Below are positions 37,912-47,980 of a DNA stretch of 64,000 bases, piece by piece (the stretch's first letter is position 1; every line of letters begins with the position of its first letter). A program made the translations under genes and the position numbers. Origin of the DNA: Cupriavidus metallidurans CH34 (GTDB lineage: Bacteria > Pseudomonadota > Gammaproteobacteria > Burkholderiales > Burkholderiaceae); the NCBI RefSeq assembly GCF_000196015.1, contig NC_007973.1, positions 3,472,001 through 3,536,000 of the forward strand, in the 5' to 3' direction. Under the pieces are notes generated by a model. It was not told the origin of the DNA, did not search any database, and was given only the letters and a program-made list of their open reading frames with translations.

Positions 37912-38240
37912 GTTTGTGCTGGCTGGGAGAGATATTCGTTTGGGTACATCGGCCCCCCCCGGAAGCACACGGCGCTCTTCGGCACACATGGATTCCGAAG
38001 GTATTGCTGCGGTGGATGAGAAGCCTAGCGCCCTACGATCACAGACTCGCTGCCTTCGCCAACCCCGTCCGGGCCGGCAGCATAAGGGCGACTCACCTTC
38101 CGTGTCCGCGTGCCCGGCATCGCTTTGGTCATCGGTCAGCAAGCCGGTGGCCATCCAGTATCGGACCGGATGAAGCCTCCGATTCGGGCCCGAAACCTAT
38201 CGCTGGCATGCCCACACAATCAAAGCCCCGGACAAAACAA
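37912..38240. other. 329-bp intergenic region with no recognised gene
   Basis: It lies between two terminators of convergent genes. An 86-codon open frame at 37910-38173 (+) has no recognisable start signal and Ser/Arg-rich out-of-frame-like composition. A run of eight C lies at 37953-37960. I see nothing else. Confidence 0.4.
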
Positions 38241-38270
38241 AACGCCGGCATCCGAAAGGATGCCGGCGTT
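38241..38270 (-). terminator. Terminator of the porin gene
   Basis: AACGCCGGCATCC (38241-38253), loop GAAA, GGATGCCGGCGTT (38258-38270). On the minus strand it is followed by TTTTGTTTTG. It lies 38 bp after the porin stop. Confidence 0.9.
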
Positions 38271-38308
38271 CTGAAGCCAATCTGAAGCGGGCTTACACCC
38301 GCGTCAAA

Positions 38309-39451
38309 TTAGAACTTGTGGCGCAGGCCAACCATGGCGCCGAACTGGTTGTACGAACCCAGAGTCGTGCCGAAGCCGGAGCCACCGAGGCTGCCCGGGC
38401 TAGCCGACGACGTGCCCAGAGTCGAGCCGTCCTTGTTCTTCGTGTAGGCCACGTTGAAGTAGGCGTCCGTACGCTTCGAGAAAGCGTAGTCCGTCGACAC
38501 AACGAAGCTCCACGGATCAGCACCGGTGTTGCGGAAGTCTTGGTAGTACGCGGCGCCGGTCAGCGACAGAGCCGGGGTCAGCTGGTAACCCATGCCCAGC
38601 CAGTACAGGTTCGAGACGTTCGCAATCTTCGCAGCGCCGTCAACGGTGTTCACACCACCCGGCAGAACTGCGCCGCCTTGAGCGTGAGCGTAACGGTAGC
38701 CAGCGAACACCTTGGCCGGGCCGAAGGCGTACGTACCAGCGATCGACGTGCGGCGGATCTTGGCGCCGTCAGCAGCAGCGATACCAACGTTGGTTTCGTC
38801 ATAGATGGCGCCAACGGAGAACGGGCCACCGTTGTACATCACGCTTGCGCTCATCTCGCGGCCCAGGTGGTAGTTACCCGGAACTTCGCCGCTGATACCT
38901 TGGTAGACGCTAGCCGTGCCAGCCGTGTTCGAGCCGGTGCTGTACAGCAGCGAGCCGGTCAGGCCACCGAACGTACCGATGTACTTGATCGAGTTGTCAG
39001 CACGTTGCTGGAATTCCGGAGCTTGAGCCGTGATCGAGTAGTTCGGCGAGATGGCCATCGGGTCGAAGGCCAGACCGAAGTCATAGAACGGCGTCTGGTG
39101 GCGACCCAGGGTCAGCGTGCCGAACTGGCTTTGCATACCGACGAAGGCTTGACGACCGAACAGACGGTTGTTTTGGCCCGACGTACCGGTGTCAACGTTG
39201 AAACCGCTTTCCAGCACGAAAACGCCCTTCAGGCCACCGCCCAGGTCTTCAACGCCACGCAGGCCCCAACGGCTGCCCGACATGCCGCCCGAGTTCAGGC
39301 GCACGACGTCGTGGCTACCGGACACGCCCGGCTGGTGGTTAGCGTACTCGACGCCAGCGTCAACCACACCGTACAGGGTCACGCTCGACTGGGCATAGGC
39401 GCCACCAGCGGCCAGAGCGGCGACGGCAGCAGCAAACAGTTTCATCTTCAT
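38309..39451 (-). CDS. Trimeric outer-membrane porin, Omp32/OpcP type
   Basis: 380 residues. Signal peptide (KLFAAAVAALAAGGAYA), then the betaproteobacterial porin start QSSVTLYGVVDAGVEY, SRWGLRGVEDLGGGLKGVF, the constriction-loop region TPFYDFGLAFDPM, and a C-terminal strand ending in phenylalanine (FGAMVGLRHKF), the BamA recognition signal. It is a 16-stranded general porin for small, usually anionic, solutes. AAGGA precedes ATG 39451; ATG 39445 is an alternative. The gene is monocistronic with its own terminator. Confidence 0.94.
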   Translation of the reverse strand: MKMKLFAAAVAALAAGGAYAQSSVTLYGVVDAGVEYANHQPGVSGSHDVVRLNSGGMSGSRWGLRGVEDLGGGLKGVFVLESGFNVDTGTSGQNNRLFGRQAFVGMQSQFGTLTLGRHQTPFYDFGLAFDPMAISPNYSITAQAPEFQQRADNSIKYIGTFGGLTGSLLYSTGSNTAGTASVYQGISGEVPGNYHLGREMSASVMYNGGPFSVGAIYDETNVGIAAADGAKIRRTSIAGTYAFGPAKVFAGYRYAHAQGGAVLPGGVNTVDGAAKIANVSNLYWLGMGYQLTPALSLTGAAYYQDFRNTGADPWSFVVSTDYAFSKRTDAYFNVAYTKNKDGSTLGTSSASPGSLGGSGFGTTLGSYNQFGAMVGLRHKF

Positions 39452-39705
39452 ATCGACACTTTCCTTGTCAACTGATTGGGAAATCTTGGTTGCCCAAGTG
39501 TTTGGGCGACGCATTCACCTTCACGTCTGCGTCGTATTATGTGTCACCCCCCTTGCTCGCCAGAAGTCTTTTTCGCCGTAAACGCGGTTTACCGACGCTT
39601 CTTGTTGTGATGAAGCAACAGCAATTGGGAGGACTTTCACCAAATTGGTGCAATGCGCAGCATTCAGTCTCAGGGGTTGCCAGCCGTTAACTGATGTCCT
39701 GGGAC

Positions 39706-40488
39706 TCAATCTGCCTGGGTTTCACCCTCGGCAGGTGCACCAAGCGGCTGTTTCGAGACGAATCGCGCCATCAGCAGCCCGAGTTCGTACAACGCGATCA
39801 GGGGTACGGCCAGCAGGAGCTGTGACATGACATCCGGCGGCGTGACGACTGCGGCGATAATAAATGCGCCGACGATCACATAAGGCCGGATTTGCTTGAG
39901 CTTCTCGAGCTCGACCACGCCGAATTTCACCAGCACGATCACCACTACCGGCACTTCGAACGTAATGCCGAAGGCCAGGAATGTCGTCATGGCGAAACTC
40001 AAGTATTTGTCGATGTCCGTCGACATGTCCGCGCCAAGCGGCGCGTTGTAGTGCGCCATGAAGTGGAACACGGTCGGGAACACCAGGAAGTATGCGAATG
40101 CGACGCCGCACAGGAACAGCACATAGGTACTGGACACCAGCGGCACGACCAGCTTCTTTTCATGCTGATAAAGTCCCGGCGCCACGAACTGCCAGATCTG
40201 GTACAGCACCCATGGCAAGGCGATGAGGAATGCGACCAGCATGGTCACCTTCATCGGAACGAAGAACGAGCCGGTGACATCGGTGACGATCATGCGTCCG
40301 CCCTTGGGCAGCGAATGCAGTAGCGGGGCCGCGAACAGATTGAAGATCTGTGGCGCCCAGTAGACCATGGCCAGGAAAACAATAATCACCCCCGCCACCG
40401 CCTTGACCAATCGCTCGCGCAATTCGATCAGGTGGGAGATGAAGGTTTCCTGCTGGGATTCGTCGTTGGGGTCTGCGGAGCCCGCCAT
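39706..40488 (-). CDS. tatC: Sec-independent translocase protein TatC
   Basis: 260 residues, six transmembrane helices. The N-terminal ESQQETFISHLIELRERLVKA is the conserved cytoplasmic start that binds the twin-arginine signal; FVAPGLYQHEKKLVVPLV and FGITFEVPVVVIVLV are further signatures. It forms the receptor complex with TatB. ATG 40488 is used; tatB ends two bases upstream. Downstream genes lie in other operons. Confidence 0.95.
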   Translation of the reverse strand: MAGSADPNDESQQETFISHLIELRERLVKAVAGVIIVFLAMVYWAPQIFNLFAAPLLHSLPKGGRMIVTDVTGSFFVPMKVTMLVAFLIALPWVLYQIWQFVAPGLYQHEKKLVVPLVSSTYVLFLCGVAFAYFLVFPTVFHFMAHYNAPLGADMSTDIDKYLSFAMTTFLAFGITFEVPVVVIVLVKFGVVELEKLKQIRPYVIVGAFIIAAVVTPPDVMSQLLLAVPLIALYELGLLMARFVSKQPLGAPAEGETQAD

Positions 40489-40490
40489 GC

Positions 40491-40997
40491 TTATTCGAAG
40501 AAGGAACGGTTGCGGCCACTGGCGGGCCGGTGGCGCTTCACGCGTGCGGCGCCGGACTGCACCCACATGCGCGTGTTTTGCTGACGCTTGAACCAGATCG
40601 GACGCGCGCCCTGCTTGACGCGCCAACTCTTGCGGCCATTGTGCGACTTGTGCGCGCTGTCCCAGCTGGGCACATAGCCCGAACCCGTGTCGCTGGACGA
40701 TGACGACGAGGCCGAGCCATCAAACGCTTCGTTAAGCGCCTGGGTGTGCTCGCTGACTTCCTTGTGGATGGTCTGCTCGACGTCGCGCGCGGCGTTCTCG
40801 AATTCCGTGCGCATCTTGCGCAGTTCCTCGAGTTCCACCTCGCGACTGACTTCGGCCTTGACGTCATTGATATAGCGCTGGGCGCGACCGACCAGCGCGC
40901 CGACGGTCCGCGCGACCTTCGGCAAACGCTCGGGGCCGATCACGATCAGCGCGACGGCGCCGATCAGTGCCAGCTTGGAAATGCCGAGATCGATCAT
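40491..40997 (-). CDS. tatB: Sec-independent translocase protein TatB
   Basis: 168 residues. One N-terminal transmembrane helix with the TatB sequence MIDLGISKLALIGAVALIVIGPERLP, then an amphipathic helix and a charged coil (EVELEELRKMRTEFENAARDVEQ). The poorly conserved C-terminus is Ser-rich then Arg/Trp-rich. The GPERLP turn separates it from TatA. It lies between tatA and tatC, forming tatABC. Confidence 0.95.
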   Translation of the reverse strand: MIDLGISKLALIGAVALIVIGPERLPKVARTVGALVGRAQRYINDVKAEVSREVELEELRKMRTEFENAARDVEQTIHKEVSEHTQALNEAFDGSASSSSSSDTGSGYVPSWDSAHKSHNGRKSWRVKQGARPIWFKRQQNTRMWVQSGAARVKRHRPASGRNRSFFE

Positions 40998-41098
40998 GCA
41001 GACATCAGAACAGGGACACGGGAATGGCGGGCCGTCGCAACGTACGTGGCGGCGGCCGCCGCAAGGGTGACTGGCAAGGAGAAAATTCCGTCAGACAA

Positions 41099-41332
41099 TT
41101 ATTGCTGACGCGACTTTTCCTTGGCTTCGACGTCGATGGTGGTGGAATCGCGCAGTTCCTTGGCCGGAGTCGGAGTGGCCGGCTCGTCGGTATTGCCTTC
41201 CTTCATGCCGTCCTTGAAGCCCTTTACCGCACCACCCAGATCCTGGCCAATATTGCGCAGCTTCTTGGTACCGAAAACGAGCATGACGATCACCAGCACG
41301 ATCAGCCAATGCCAAATGCTAAACGAACCCAT
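41099..41332 (-). CDS. tatA: Sec-independent translocase protein TatA
   Basis: 77 residues. Membrane anchor [27 protein letters not shown], the FG-TKKLR hinge and the amphipathic helix [16 protein letters not shown] are the TatA hallmarks. TatA oligomers form the translocation pore for folded proteins. It is followed by tatB after 101 bp and preceded by hinT, all on the same strand. Confidence 0.96.
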   Translation of the reverse strand: MGSFSIWHWLIVLVIVMLVFGTKKLRNIGQDLGGAVKGFKDGMKEGNTDEPATPTPAKELRDSTTIDVEAKEKSRQQ

Positions 41333-41485
41333 TTCTTGCTCCTGATAAAGCCGCGGGCGTCGGAAGATATGCCGCCCGGCCCCGTAGTTCCGTCCCTCAA
41401 AGGCCGCGCCGGGCGACGGTTGCCGGCGCGACACCGGACCGCGACATCCGTCCCGGTCCACTCATACCTTGGTTGCCCCGAACAG

Positions 41486-41842
41486 TCAGGGCGCCGGCGC
41501 CTTCCACTGGCTGCGCGGTCCGCCCATCACGTGGATGTGGAGGTGGAACACTTCCTGTCCTCCGTCGGTGCCGGTGTTGATCACCGTCCGGAATCCATTG
41601 TTGCAGCCGGCCTGGCGTGCCAGTTCGGGCACCTTAAGCATCATTCTAGCAAGCACATCCGATTCGCCGGGACCGCAATCGGCCAACGAATCGACATGCG
41701 ATTTAGGAATCAGCAGAAAGTGTACCGGCGCTTTGGGGTGGATATCGTGAAACGCCAGCAAGTCTTCGTCCTCATACACCTTGTTCGAAGGAATCTGGCC
41801 GGCCACGATCTTGCAGAAAATGCAATTGTCCTGGGTTTTCAT
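41486..41842 (-). CDS. hinT: HIT-family nucleotide hydrolase (HinT type)
   Basis: 118 residues. CIFCKIVAGQIPS at the N-terminus and the histidine triad HLHIHV (H100, H102, H104) near the C-terminus identify a HINT-type purine nucleoside phosphoramidase; H102 is the expected nucleophile. Downstream of the his genes and upstream of tatA in one minus-strand run, an arrangement frequent in betaproteobacteria. Confidence 0.95.
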   Translation of the reverse strand: MKTQDNCIFCKIVAGQIPSNKVYEDEDLLAFHDIHPKAPVHFLLIPKSHVDSLADCGPGESDVLARMMLKVPELARQAGCNNGFRTVINTGTDGGQEVFHLHIHVMGGPRSQWKAPAP

Positions 41843-41914
41843 GGAGATCTTGTTGCAGCTTGTCCGAATAATGCCTAGTCACTTCCGGACTTGCCGCCAT
41901 CGTCTTGGGACGCC

Positions 41915-42307
41915 TCAGAACTGCTCGTCCGGATACATCGGCTTGCGATCATTCAGATACAGCCAGCCTTTGACGATACGATACAGCATCCACAATGACA
42001 GAACACTCCACAGGCCGATCGCCACCGGAAACAGCAATACCGTGACGAACATGCAGCCGCCCACCACGAACCACACAATAGACCACCAGAACGTGCGGAT
42101 CTGCCAGGCGAAGTGCGAAGCGTAGAGCGTGCCCCGAGTGTCGTCGCGCTTCACGTAATTGACGATGATCGCGATCAACGCCGTGATGCCACCGGTGAAC
42201 CAGTGGACTGCATAGAGCGCATAAAGAATGTGCGTGAGCTTGCGCAGGCCATCGAGCCTGTCAGCATCCGCGGTCGTCGTGACTTGCGAGGTATAGTCCG
42301 TCGCCAT
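41915..42307 (-). CDS. DUF4870-type small membrane protein
   Basis: 130 residues. A soluble N-terminus (ATDYTSQVTTTADADRLDGLRK) is followed by three hydrophobic helices (ILYALYAVHWFTGGITALIAIIV; WWSIVWFVVGGCMFVTVLLFPVAIGLW; LSLWMLYRIVKGWLYL). The middle segment YVKRDDTRGTLYASHFAWQIRTFWW is typical of DUF4870 proteins. GGAGG lies five bases before ATG 42307, favouring it over ATG 42310. It sits between hisE and hinT. Function is unknown. Confidence 0.75.
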   Translation of the reverse strand: MATDYTSQVTTTADADRLDGLRKLTHILYALYAVHWFTGGITALIAIIVNYVKRDDTRGTLYASHFAWQIRTFWWSIVWFVVGGCMFVTVLLFPVAIGLWSVLSLWMLYRIVKGWLYLNDRKPMYPDEQF

Positions 42308-42330
42308 CATGCCCTCCAGGATCAAGCCGC

Positions 42331-42348
42331 GCCCGAACCGGTTCGGGC
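42331..42348. repeat. 18-bp perfect palindrome between hisE and the DUF4870 gene
   Basis: GCCCGAACCGGTTCGGGC, in the 56-bp gap after the hisE stop. No T-run follows. As RNA it could fold into a hairpin that limits read-through or protects the upstream his message from 3' decay. Confidence 0.5.
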
Positions 42349-42363
42349 CGCGTGACTCGTATC

Positions 42364-42732
42364 CTACTCCTTGCGGCTGGCCTTCTCGACCAGTCCGGAC
42401 AATCCTTCGCGGCGCGCCAGTTCATTGACGACGTCTTCCGGGGTCCGACCGATGCGAGCCAGCAGCACCATGGTGTGGAACCACAGGTCGGCCACCTCGT
42501 AGACCACCTTGCTAACGGCCTCGTCGGCCAAGTCTGCAGCCCGTGCATCCTTGGCGGCCATGACCGTTTCGGTGGCTTCCTCGCCGATCTTCTTGAGAAT
42601 CGCGTCGTCACCCTTCTTGAACAGCTTGGCGACATAGGATTTCTCCGGGTCACCACCGTTTTCGGGCTTGCGCGATTCCAGCGTGGCCGCCACGCGGGCC
42701 AGGATATCGGCCTGAGACAGGTTATCGCTCAT
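42364..42732 (-). CDS. hisE: Phosphoribosyl-ATP pyrophosphatase
   Basis: 122 residues, an all-alpha MazG-like fold. It removes pyrophosphate from phosphoribosyl-ATP, step two of histidine synthesis. Motifs are [32 protein letters not shown] (here in two parts: [20 protein letters not shown] and [11 protein letters not shown]) and [23 protein letters not shown]. Its start overlaps the hisI stop (ATGA). It is the last his gene of the operon. Confidence 0.95.
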   Translation of the reverse strand: MSDNLSQADILARVAATLESRKPENGGDPEKSYVAKLFKKGDDAILKKIGEEATETVMAAKDARAADLADEAVSKVVYEVADLWFHTMVLLARIGRTPEDVVNELARREGLSGLVEKASRKE

Positions 42733-43136
42733 GGCTTGGCCGCGTAGATCGAGGACGGGTCCTTGAGCACCGGCTCGACGGTCTGCCAGTCCCCGGACTC
42801 GACATCGCCCTCGAACTTCTGGAAGAAGCATGAGTGACGGCCGGTGTGGCAGGCGATGCTGTCGATCTGCGTCACCTTGAGCAACACCACGTCTTCGTCA
42901 CAATCCAGACGAATCTCATGCACTTTCTGGACGTGGCCTGATTCTTCGCCCTTGTGCCACAGGCGCTTGCGCGAGCGCGACCAGAACACGGCCTCGCCCA
43001 GTTCCACCGTGCGTTGCAGCGCGTCGCGATTCATGAACGCGAACATCAGGACGTCGTTGGAACCGACTTCCTGGACGATCACCGGCACCAGACCGTTGTC
43101 GTCCCACTTCACCTTGTTCAACCACTTCTTCGCCAT
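42729..43136 (-). CDS. hisI: Phosphoribosyl-AMP cyclohydrolase
   Basis: 135 residues or so, opening the adenine ring of phosphoribosyl-AMP, step three. Zinc and substrate motifs are [34 protein letters not shown], read here as [20 protein letters not shown], then [13 protein letters not shown] and [10 protein letters not shown] with the metal cysteines. ATG 43136 is used; a GTG at 43142 overlapping the hisF stop is a possible start. hisI and hisE are separate genes here, unlike the fused hisIE of E. coli. Confidence 0.94.
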   Translation of the reverse strand: MAKKWLNKVKWDDNGLVPVIVQEVGSNDVLMFAFMNRDALQRTVELGEAVFWSRSRKRLWHKGEESGHVQKVHEIRLDCDEDVVLLKVTQIDSIACHTGRHSCFFQKFEGDVESGDWQTVEPVLKDPSSIYAAKP

Positions 43137-43138
43137 GA

Positions 43139-43909
43139 TCACATCCGGACGGGAATGCCCTCGCGGGCCATGAAAGCCTTTGCCTCACCAACGGTGTGCT
43201 CGCCATAGTGGAAGATGCTGGCGGCCAGTACGGCGTCGGCGTGTCCCAGGCGGATGCCATCGGCCAGATCCTGCAGGCCACCGACCCCGCCAGATGCAAT
43301 AACGGGCACGGGCACCGCGTCGCTGACAGCACGCGTGAGTTCGAGGTCGAACCCGCTCTTCGTGCCATCGCGATCCATGCTGGTCAGCAGAATCTCGCCC
43401 GCGCCGCGCCGTGCCATCTCGCGGGCCCACTCCACCGCATCGAGTCCGGTGGCCTTGCGGCCGCCGTGAGTGAACACTTCCCAGCGCGGCGGTTCGCCGG
43501 GCGCGGAGCTGCGCTTGGCGTCGATGGCCACAACGATGCACTGCGAGCCGTACTTGCCCGTTGCGTCGGACACGAGCTGCGGATTGGCGATGGCCGACGA
43601 GTTCACGCTGATCTTGTCTGCGCCTGCATTCAGCAGTCGCCGCACATCTTCCACAGTGCGCACGCCACCCCCGACGGTCAGCGGTATGAACACCTGCGAC
43701 GCCACCGCCTCGATGATGTGCAGGATCAGGTCGCGGCCGTCGCTGGTTGCCGTGATGTCGAGAAATGTGATTTCATCAGCACCCTGCTCGTCGTAGCGCC
43801 GCGCGATCTCGACGGGATCGCCCGCGTCGCGCAGCTCGACGAAATTGACACCCTTGACCACCCGCCCATTGGTCACGTCCAGGCAGGGGATGATACGTTT
43901 GGCTAACAT
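43139..43909 (-). CDS. hisF: Imidazole glycerol phosphate synthase, cyclase subunit
   Basis: 256 residues, a (beta/alpha)8 barrel. Catalytic aspartates are D11 ([11 protein letters not shown]) and D130 (VVAID). Phosphate-binding loops are [12 protein letters not shown] and [13 protein letters not shown]. It uses ammonia from HisH to close the imidazole ring, releasing AICAR. hisA is upstream and hisI overlaps its stop. Confidence 0.97.
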   Translation of the reverse strand: MLAKRIIPCLDVTNGRVVKGVNFVELRDAGDPVEIARRYDEQGADEITFLDITATSDGRDLILHIIEAVASQVFIPLTVGGGVRTVEDVRRLLNAGADKISVNSSAIANPQLVSDATGKYGSQCIVVAIDAKRSSAPGEPPRWEVFTHGGRKATGLDAVEWAREMARRGAGEILLTSMDRDGTKSGFDLELTRAVSDAVPVPVIASGGVGGLQDLADGIRLGHADAVLAASIFHYGEHTVGEAKAFMAREGIPVRM

Positions 43910-43970
43910 GAGTTTCCTTGCCCGCCGTCGCCCGCATCGGCGACGGCTGGTTGTGGCGCGCGAGCTTGGA

Positions 43971-44714
43971 TTACTCCGCGCCCAGCTTGTCCGCGTGGGC
44001 CTGGGCCGCCGCGAAATTCAGGTCGCCCGAGTAGATCGCGCGGCCGCAGATCACGCCTTCCACGCCTTCGCCTTCCACGGCGCAAAGCTGGTCGATGTCG
44101 GCCATGTTCGACAGGCCACCGCTGGCGATCACCGGGATCGACATCGACCGGGCCAGCTTGACCGTGGCGTCGATATTGATGCCCTGCAGCATGCCGTCGC
44201 GACCGATGTCGGTGTAGATGATCGACTCGACACCGTAGTCTTCGTACTTGCGTGCCAGGTCCGCCACCTCGTGACCGGTCAGCTTGCTCCAGCCATCGGT
44301 GGCCACCTTGCCGTCCTTGGCATCGAGGCCGACGATGATGTGGCCGCCGAATGCGGCGCAAGCGTCCTTGAGGAAGCCGGGGTTCTTCACCGCTGCCGTG
44401 CCGATGATCACGTACGACAGGCCGTCATCGAGCCAGCGCTCGATGGTATTCAGATCGCGGATGCCGCCGCCAAGCTGGACGGGGATCTCGTCGCCAACCT
44501 CGGCAATGATGGCCTTGATGGCGGCTTCGTTGCGTGGCTTGCCAACGAATGCGCCATTCAAGTCGACCAGATGCAGGCGACGCGCGCCCTGGTTGACCCA
44601 GTGACGTGCCATGGCGGCGGGATCTTCGGAAAAGACGGTGGCCTGGTCCATGTCGCCTTGTTTGAGGCGTACACACTGACCGTCCTTCAGGTCGATGGCC
44701 GGAATGAGCAACAT
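43971..44714 (-). CDS. hisA: ProFAR isomerase (HisA)
   Basis: 247 residues, a (beta/alpha)8 barrel paralogous to HisF. It isomerises the ribose part of ProFAR, step four. Catalytic D8 is in [20 protein letters not shown]; phosphate loops include [17 protein letters not shown] and [14 protein letters not shown]. Between hisH (179 bp upstream, with a hairpin in the gap) and hisF (61 bp downstream). Confidence 0.97.
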   Translation of the reverse strand: MLLIPAIDLKDGQCVRLKQGDMDQATVFSEDPAAMARHWVNQGARRLHLVDLNGAFVGKPRNEAAIKAIIAEVGDEIPVQLGGGIRDLNTIERWLDDGLSYVIIGTAAVKNPGFLKDACAAFGGHIIVGLDAKDGKVATDGWSKLTGHEVADLARKYEDYGVESIIYTDIGRDGMLQGINIDATVKLARSMSIPVIASGGLSNMADIDQLCAVEGEGVEGVICGRAIYSGDLNFAAAQAHADKLGAE

Positions 44715-44761
44715 ATGCGTGACGAGCGTGGTGGTTGTGTAAAGGGAAAAAGGTAGCGATT

Positions 44762-44778
44762 CCGACGCCGGGCGTCGG
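44762..44778. repeat. Intercistronic hairpin between hisH and hisA
   Basis: CCGACGC (44762-44768), loop CGG, GCGTCGG (44772-44778). On the minus strand TTTTT follows 12 bases later. This is the largest gap (179 bp) within the his run; the hairpin could be a partial terminator or message stabiliser. Confidence 0.4.
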
Positions 44779-44893
44779 CGCTCAGGTCATGTCAGTTTGG
44801 CAAAAGATGCGCAGTCTGGTTGGTGGCTCTGAACGAAAAGGTGATCGCTGTACGGTATTACTGGCGCTTCAGGTAACAGGTGCTTCTGACGCT

Positions 44894-45547
44894 TTACGGA
44901 TTCCAGTGCACGAAATTCCGGTATAGCTGCAAACCCATCGCGGCGCTCTTCTCCGGGTGAAACTGCGTGGCGAAAATATTATCGCGTGCCACCGCACTGG
45001 TAAACACGACGCCATATTCAGTCTCGCCGGCGATGTGGGCCGGATCCTGCGCGTGCACATAGTAGCTGTGCACGAAGTAAAACCAGCTGTTGTCCGGAAT
45101 GCCATTCCACAGCGGATGCGGCTTCGACTGGCGTACCCGGTTCCATCCCATCTGCGGCACCTTGTAGCGCGAGCCGTCGGGCTGCGTCATGCCTTCCAGT
45201 TCAAAACGGATCACCTCGCCGGGCATCAGCCCCAGCGCCGGCGTGCTGCGTTCGCCCGCACGAGCTTCGCTGCTACGTTCGAACAGCATCTGTTCGCCAA
45301 CGCACACGCCCAGCATCGGCTTGGTCGCGGCGGCTTCCAGTACCGCCTCCTGCAGGCCGGAATTGCCAAGCGCGCCCATGCAGTCAGGCATCGCGCCCTG
45401 CCCCGGCAGGACCACGCGGTCTGCCGCGCGGATCGCTTCCGGGCGATCCACAACCTGGACATCCGCCTCCGGCGCCGCCGTGCGCAGGGCCTGCGCTACC
45501 GAGCGCAGGTTGCCCATGCCGTAATCCACAATTGCTATGGTAGTCAT
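44894..45547 (-). CDS. hisH: Imidazole glycerol phosphate synthase, glutaminase subunit
   Basis: 217 residues, class I glutamine amidotransferase. Nucleophile C82 in [12 protein letters not shown]; the other triad members are H197 and E199 in TQFHPEKS near the C-terminus. [15 protein letters not shown] and the oxyanion loop [10 protein letters not shown] are family signatures. It supplies ammonia to HisF. It overlaps the upstream marC gene by four bases. Confidence 0.96.
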   Translation of the reverse strand: MTTIAIVDYGMGNLRSVAQALRTAAPEADVQVVDRPEAIRAADRVVLPGQGAMPDCMGALGNSGLQEAVLEAAATKPMLGVCVGEQMLFERSSEARAGERSTPALGLMPGEVIRFELEGMTQPDGSRYKVPQMGWNRVRQSKPHPLWNGIPDNSWFYFVHSYYVHAQDPAHIAGETEYGVVFTSAVARDNIFATQFHPEKSAAMGLQLYRNFVHWNP

Positions 45548-46167
45548 GATTTCAAAACAGGCAACAATGTCTTCAGCCCGTCCACAATGAATTCAACGGC
45601 CAGCGCCGAGAGTATTAGACCCATCAGGCGCGTGCCAATATTGATCCCGGTCTGTCCGATCACCCGCGCGATGGGGTCAGCCGCGCGGAACGTCACATAC
45701 ACCACAGCGCCAAGCAACACGCCAATGCCAACCAGGATCAGCAACTGGTACCAGTGCTGCGTCTTGCCCGCATAGACGATCACGGTACTGATCGACCCCG
45801 GCCCGGTCAGCAGCGGCAGCGCCAGCGGCACCACCGCGATACTGGCCTTGGCTTCGGCCTCATTCTCTTCCTCCGGCGTGGCCTTGGTACGACTGGTCTG
45901 CGCGTTCAGCATGTTCATGGCCATCATGACCATTAGCAAGCCGCCACCCACTTCCAGCGAGGCCACCGAGATATTGAAGAACTCGATGATCTGCTGGCCG
46001 AGCAACGCCGAGACCCCCACCACGATCGCCACCGATACCGATGCCGTCTTGATGGTCCGCAGCTTTTCCGCCTCGGTCTGCTGGCTGGTCAGGCTGATGA
46101 AGAACGGGATCGCCCCGATCGGATTGATCAGCGCCAGCAGCGAGATGAAGGACTTGAGCGTATCCAT
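45544..46167 (-). CDS. MarC-family membrane protein
   Basis: 207 residues with six predicted transmembrane helices ([21 protein letters not shown] at the start; [39 protein letters not shown]). MarC/YhgN-type proteins have no agreed function; an early drug-resistance link for MarC was later withdrawn. It lies inside the his operon between hisB and hisH, and its stop overlaps the hisH start (ATGA), so it must be translated with the his genes. This insertion is common in betaproteobacterial his operons. Confidence 0.9.
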   Translation of the reverse strand: MDTLKSFISLLALINPIGAIPFFISLTSQQTEAEKLRTIKTASVSVAIVVGVSALLGQQIIEFFNISVASLEVGGGLLMVMMAMNMLNAQTSRTKATPEEENEAEAKASIAVVPLALPLLTGPGSISTVIVYAGKTQHWYQLLILVGIGVLLGAVVYVTFRAADPIARVIGQTGINIGTRLMGLILSALAVEFIVDGLKTLLPVLKS

Positions 46168-46248
46168 CGGGTGCGGGTGTCGGTGGTGGTCAGCGGGCGC
46201 CGCAACCAGCCGGCACGCCTACAGGGTGGCGCGTGAGATCAACCTGGC

Positions 46249-46836
46249 TTAGAGCGTGCCCTTGGTCGACGGAATCGTGTTGGCCGCGCGCGGATCCAGC
46301 TCCACCGCCATGCGCAGCGCACGCCCGAAGGCCTTGAACACCGTTTCGCATTGATGATGGGCGTTGATGCCGCGAATATTGTCGATATGGAGCGTCACGC
46401 CGGCGTGATTGACGAAACCGCGGAAGAACTCGATCGTCAGGTCAACGTCGAAGCTACCCACACGGGCGCGCGTGAACGGCACGTGGAACTCCAGGCCCGG
46501 ACGGCCCGAGAAGTCGATCACCACCCGCGACAGGCACTCGTCGAGCGGCACGTAGCTGTGCCCATAGCGCGTGATGCCCTTCTTGTCGCCGATGGCACGC
46601 GCCACGGCCTGGCCCAGCGTGATGCCGACGTCTTCCACCGTATGGTGATCGTCGATATGGGTATCGCCCGTGGCTTCGACCTCGAGGTCGAACATGCCAT
46701 GGCGGGCAATCTGATCCAGCATGTGGTCGAGGAACGGCACGCCGGACGCCAGTTTCTGGCGGCCAGTGCCATCGAGATTCAGCGAAACGCGGATCTGCGT
46801 TTCCGAAGTATTGCGGGTGACCTCTGCGACACGCAT
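46249..46836 (-). CDS. hisB: Imidazoleglycerol-phosphate dehydratase
   Basis: 195 residues, the monofunctional form without the phosphatase domain found in E. coli HisB. Metal-binding histidine motifs are [31 protein letters not shown] and, near the C-terminus, GINAHHQCE. It dehydrates imidazole glycerol phosphate using Mn2+. The start [15 protein letters not shown] is conserved. A separate histidinol-phosphatase must be encoded elsewhere. Confidence 0.96.
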   Translation of the reverse strand: MRVAEVTRNTSETQIRVSLNLDGTGRQKLASGVPFLDHMLDQIARHGMFDLEVEATGDTHIDDHHTVEDVGITLGQAVARAIGDKKGITRYGHSYVPLDECLSRVVIDFSGRPGLEFHVPFTRARVGSFDVDLTIEFFRGFVNHAGVTLHIDNIRGINAHHQCETVFKAFGRALRMAVELDPRAANTIPSTKGTL

Positions 46837-46843
46837 GGTGGGG

Positions 46844-47944
46844 TTAATCCTGCAACGAGGCCTTGAATGCCTCAAGAAACTGCGCGTTTTCTTCCGGAGT
46901 GCTGACCGTCACGCGCAGACAGTTGGCCAGCAACGTGTGCATTTTACTCACGTTCTTGATCAATACCTTCCGGGCCAGCAGGCGATCGAAGATCTGTGCA
47001 GCATTCGGCACGCGCACCAGCACGAAGTTGGCCGCGCTCGGGAACACCGTCACGCCCGGCATTCCGGCCATGGCCTCGACCAGTTTCGACCGTTCCGCAC
47101 GCAACTTGGCGGCCTGGTCATCCAGTACGGCCACGTGTTCGAGGGCGAACAGCGCGGTGGCTTCGGTCAGCACGTTGACGTTGTACGGCGGGCGCACCTT
47201 GTCGAGCTGCGACAACCATTCGGGCGCGCCGGCTACATAGCCCAGACGGATACCGGCCAGACCAAGCTTCGACACGGTACGCATGACCAGCAGGTTGCCG
47301 AATTCCGTCAGGCGCGGCATCCAGCTTTCCTGCGCGAACGGCTGGTACGCCTCGTCGACCACCACCAGGCTCTGGCACACCTCGCCTTGGGCGGCACGCA
47401 CGATCGCCGCCATATCGTCGGCGTCGAACAGGTTGCCCGTTGGGTTGTTCGGGTAGGCCAGATAGATGATGGCGGGCTTGTGCTCGGCCATCGCCGCCAG
47501 CATTGCCGCGCGGTCCAGCGTGAAGTCCGGGCGCAGCGGCACACCAACGAACTCGAGCCCGGCGAACTGCGCCGACATTGCGTACATGACGAAGCCCGGC
47601 ACCGGCGCCATCACCTTGGCACCCGGCCTGGCCGCGGCCAGCGACAACATGCTGATGATTTCGTCGGAGCCATTGCCCAGCAGCACATCCATGCCGGCCG
47701 GCACGTTCATCACCGTCTTGAGCTTGGCGCGCAGCGCCTCGCTGCTCGGCACCGGATAGCGATTCAGCGCGACCTCGCCGAGCCGCGCGGCCAGTTGCGC
47801 GCGCAGCTCGGGCGGCAGCCGGTACGGATTCTCCATCGCGTCGAGCTTCACCAGTCCGTGCGAATCGGCCACGTGGTAGGCGCCCATGGCGCGCACGTCG
47901 TCACGGATGATGCGTTCGATCAGGGATGGGTCTACGGCTGACAT
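46844..47944 (-). CDS. hisC: Histidinol-phosphate aminotransferase
   Basis: 366 residues, PLP fold type I. PLP lysine K226 is in [15 protein letters not shown]; other motifs are [29 protein letters not shown] and [10 protein letters not shown]. It transfers an amino group from glutamate to imidazole acetol phosphate. Close to hisB (8 bp) and hisD (36 bp). Confidence 0.95.
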   Translation of the reverse strand: MSAVDPSLIERIIRDDVRAMGAYHVADSHGLVKLDAMENPYRLPPELRAQLAARLGEVALNRYPVPSSEALRAKLKTVMNVPAGMDVLLGNGSDEIISMLSLAAARPGAKVMAPVPGFVMYAMSAQFAGLEFVGVPLRPDFTLDRAAMLAAMAEHKPAIIYLAYPNNPTGNLFDADDMAAIVRAAQGEVCQSLVVVDEAYQPFAQESWMPRLTEFGNLLVMRTVSKLGLAGIRLGYVAGAPEWLSQLDKVRPPYNVNVLTEATALFALEHVAVLDDQAAKLRAERSKLVEAMAGMPGVTVFPSAANFVLVRVPNAAQIFDRLLARKVLIKNVSKMHTLLANCLRVTVSTPEENAQFLEAFKASLQD

Positions 47945-47980
47945 GATGGTCCTCGTTGGTCCTGCTTTGATGAATCCAGC

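Noticed and set aside
37910..38173. 86-codon plus-strand frame between two terminators
   Set aside because: It starts inside a terminator, has no ribosome-binding site and shows no recognisable sequence.
38318..39475. Long plus-strand open frame opposite the porin gene
   Set aside because: It mirrors the porin codons on the other strand, is Arg/Val/Ala-rich and matches no family; the porin has signal peptide, strands and a C-terminal Phe.
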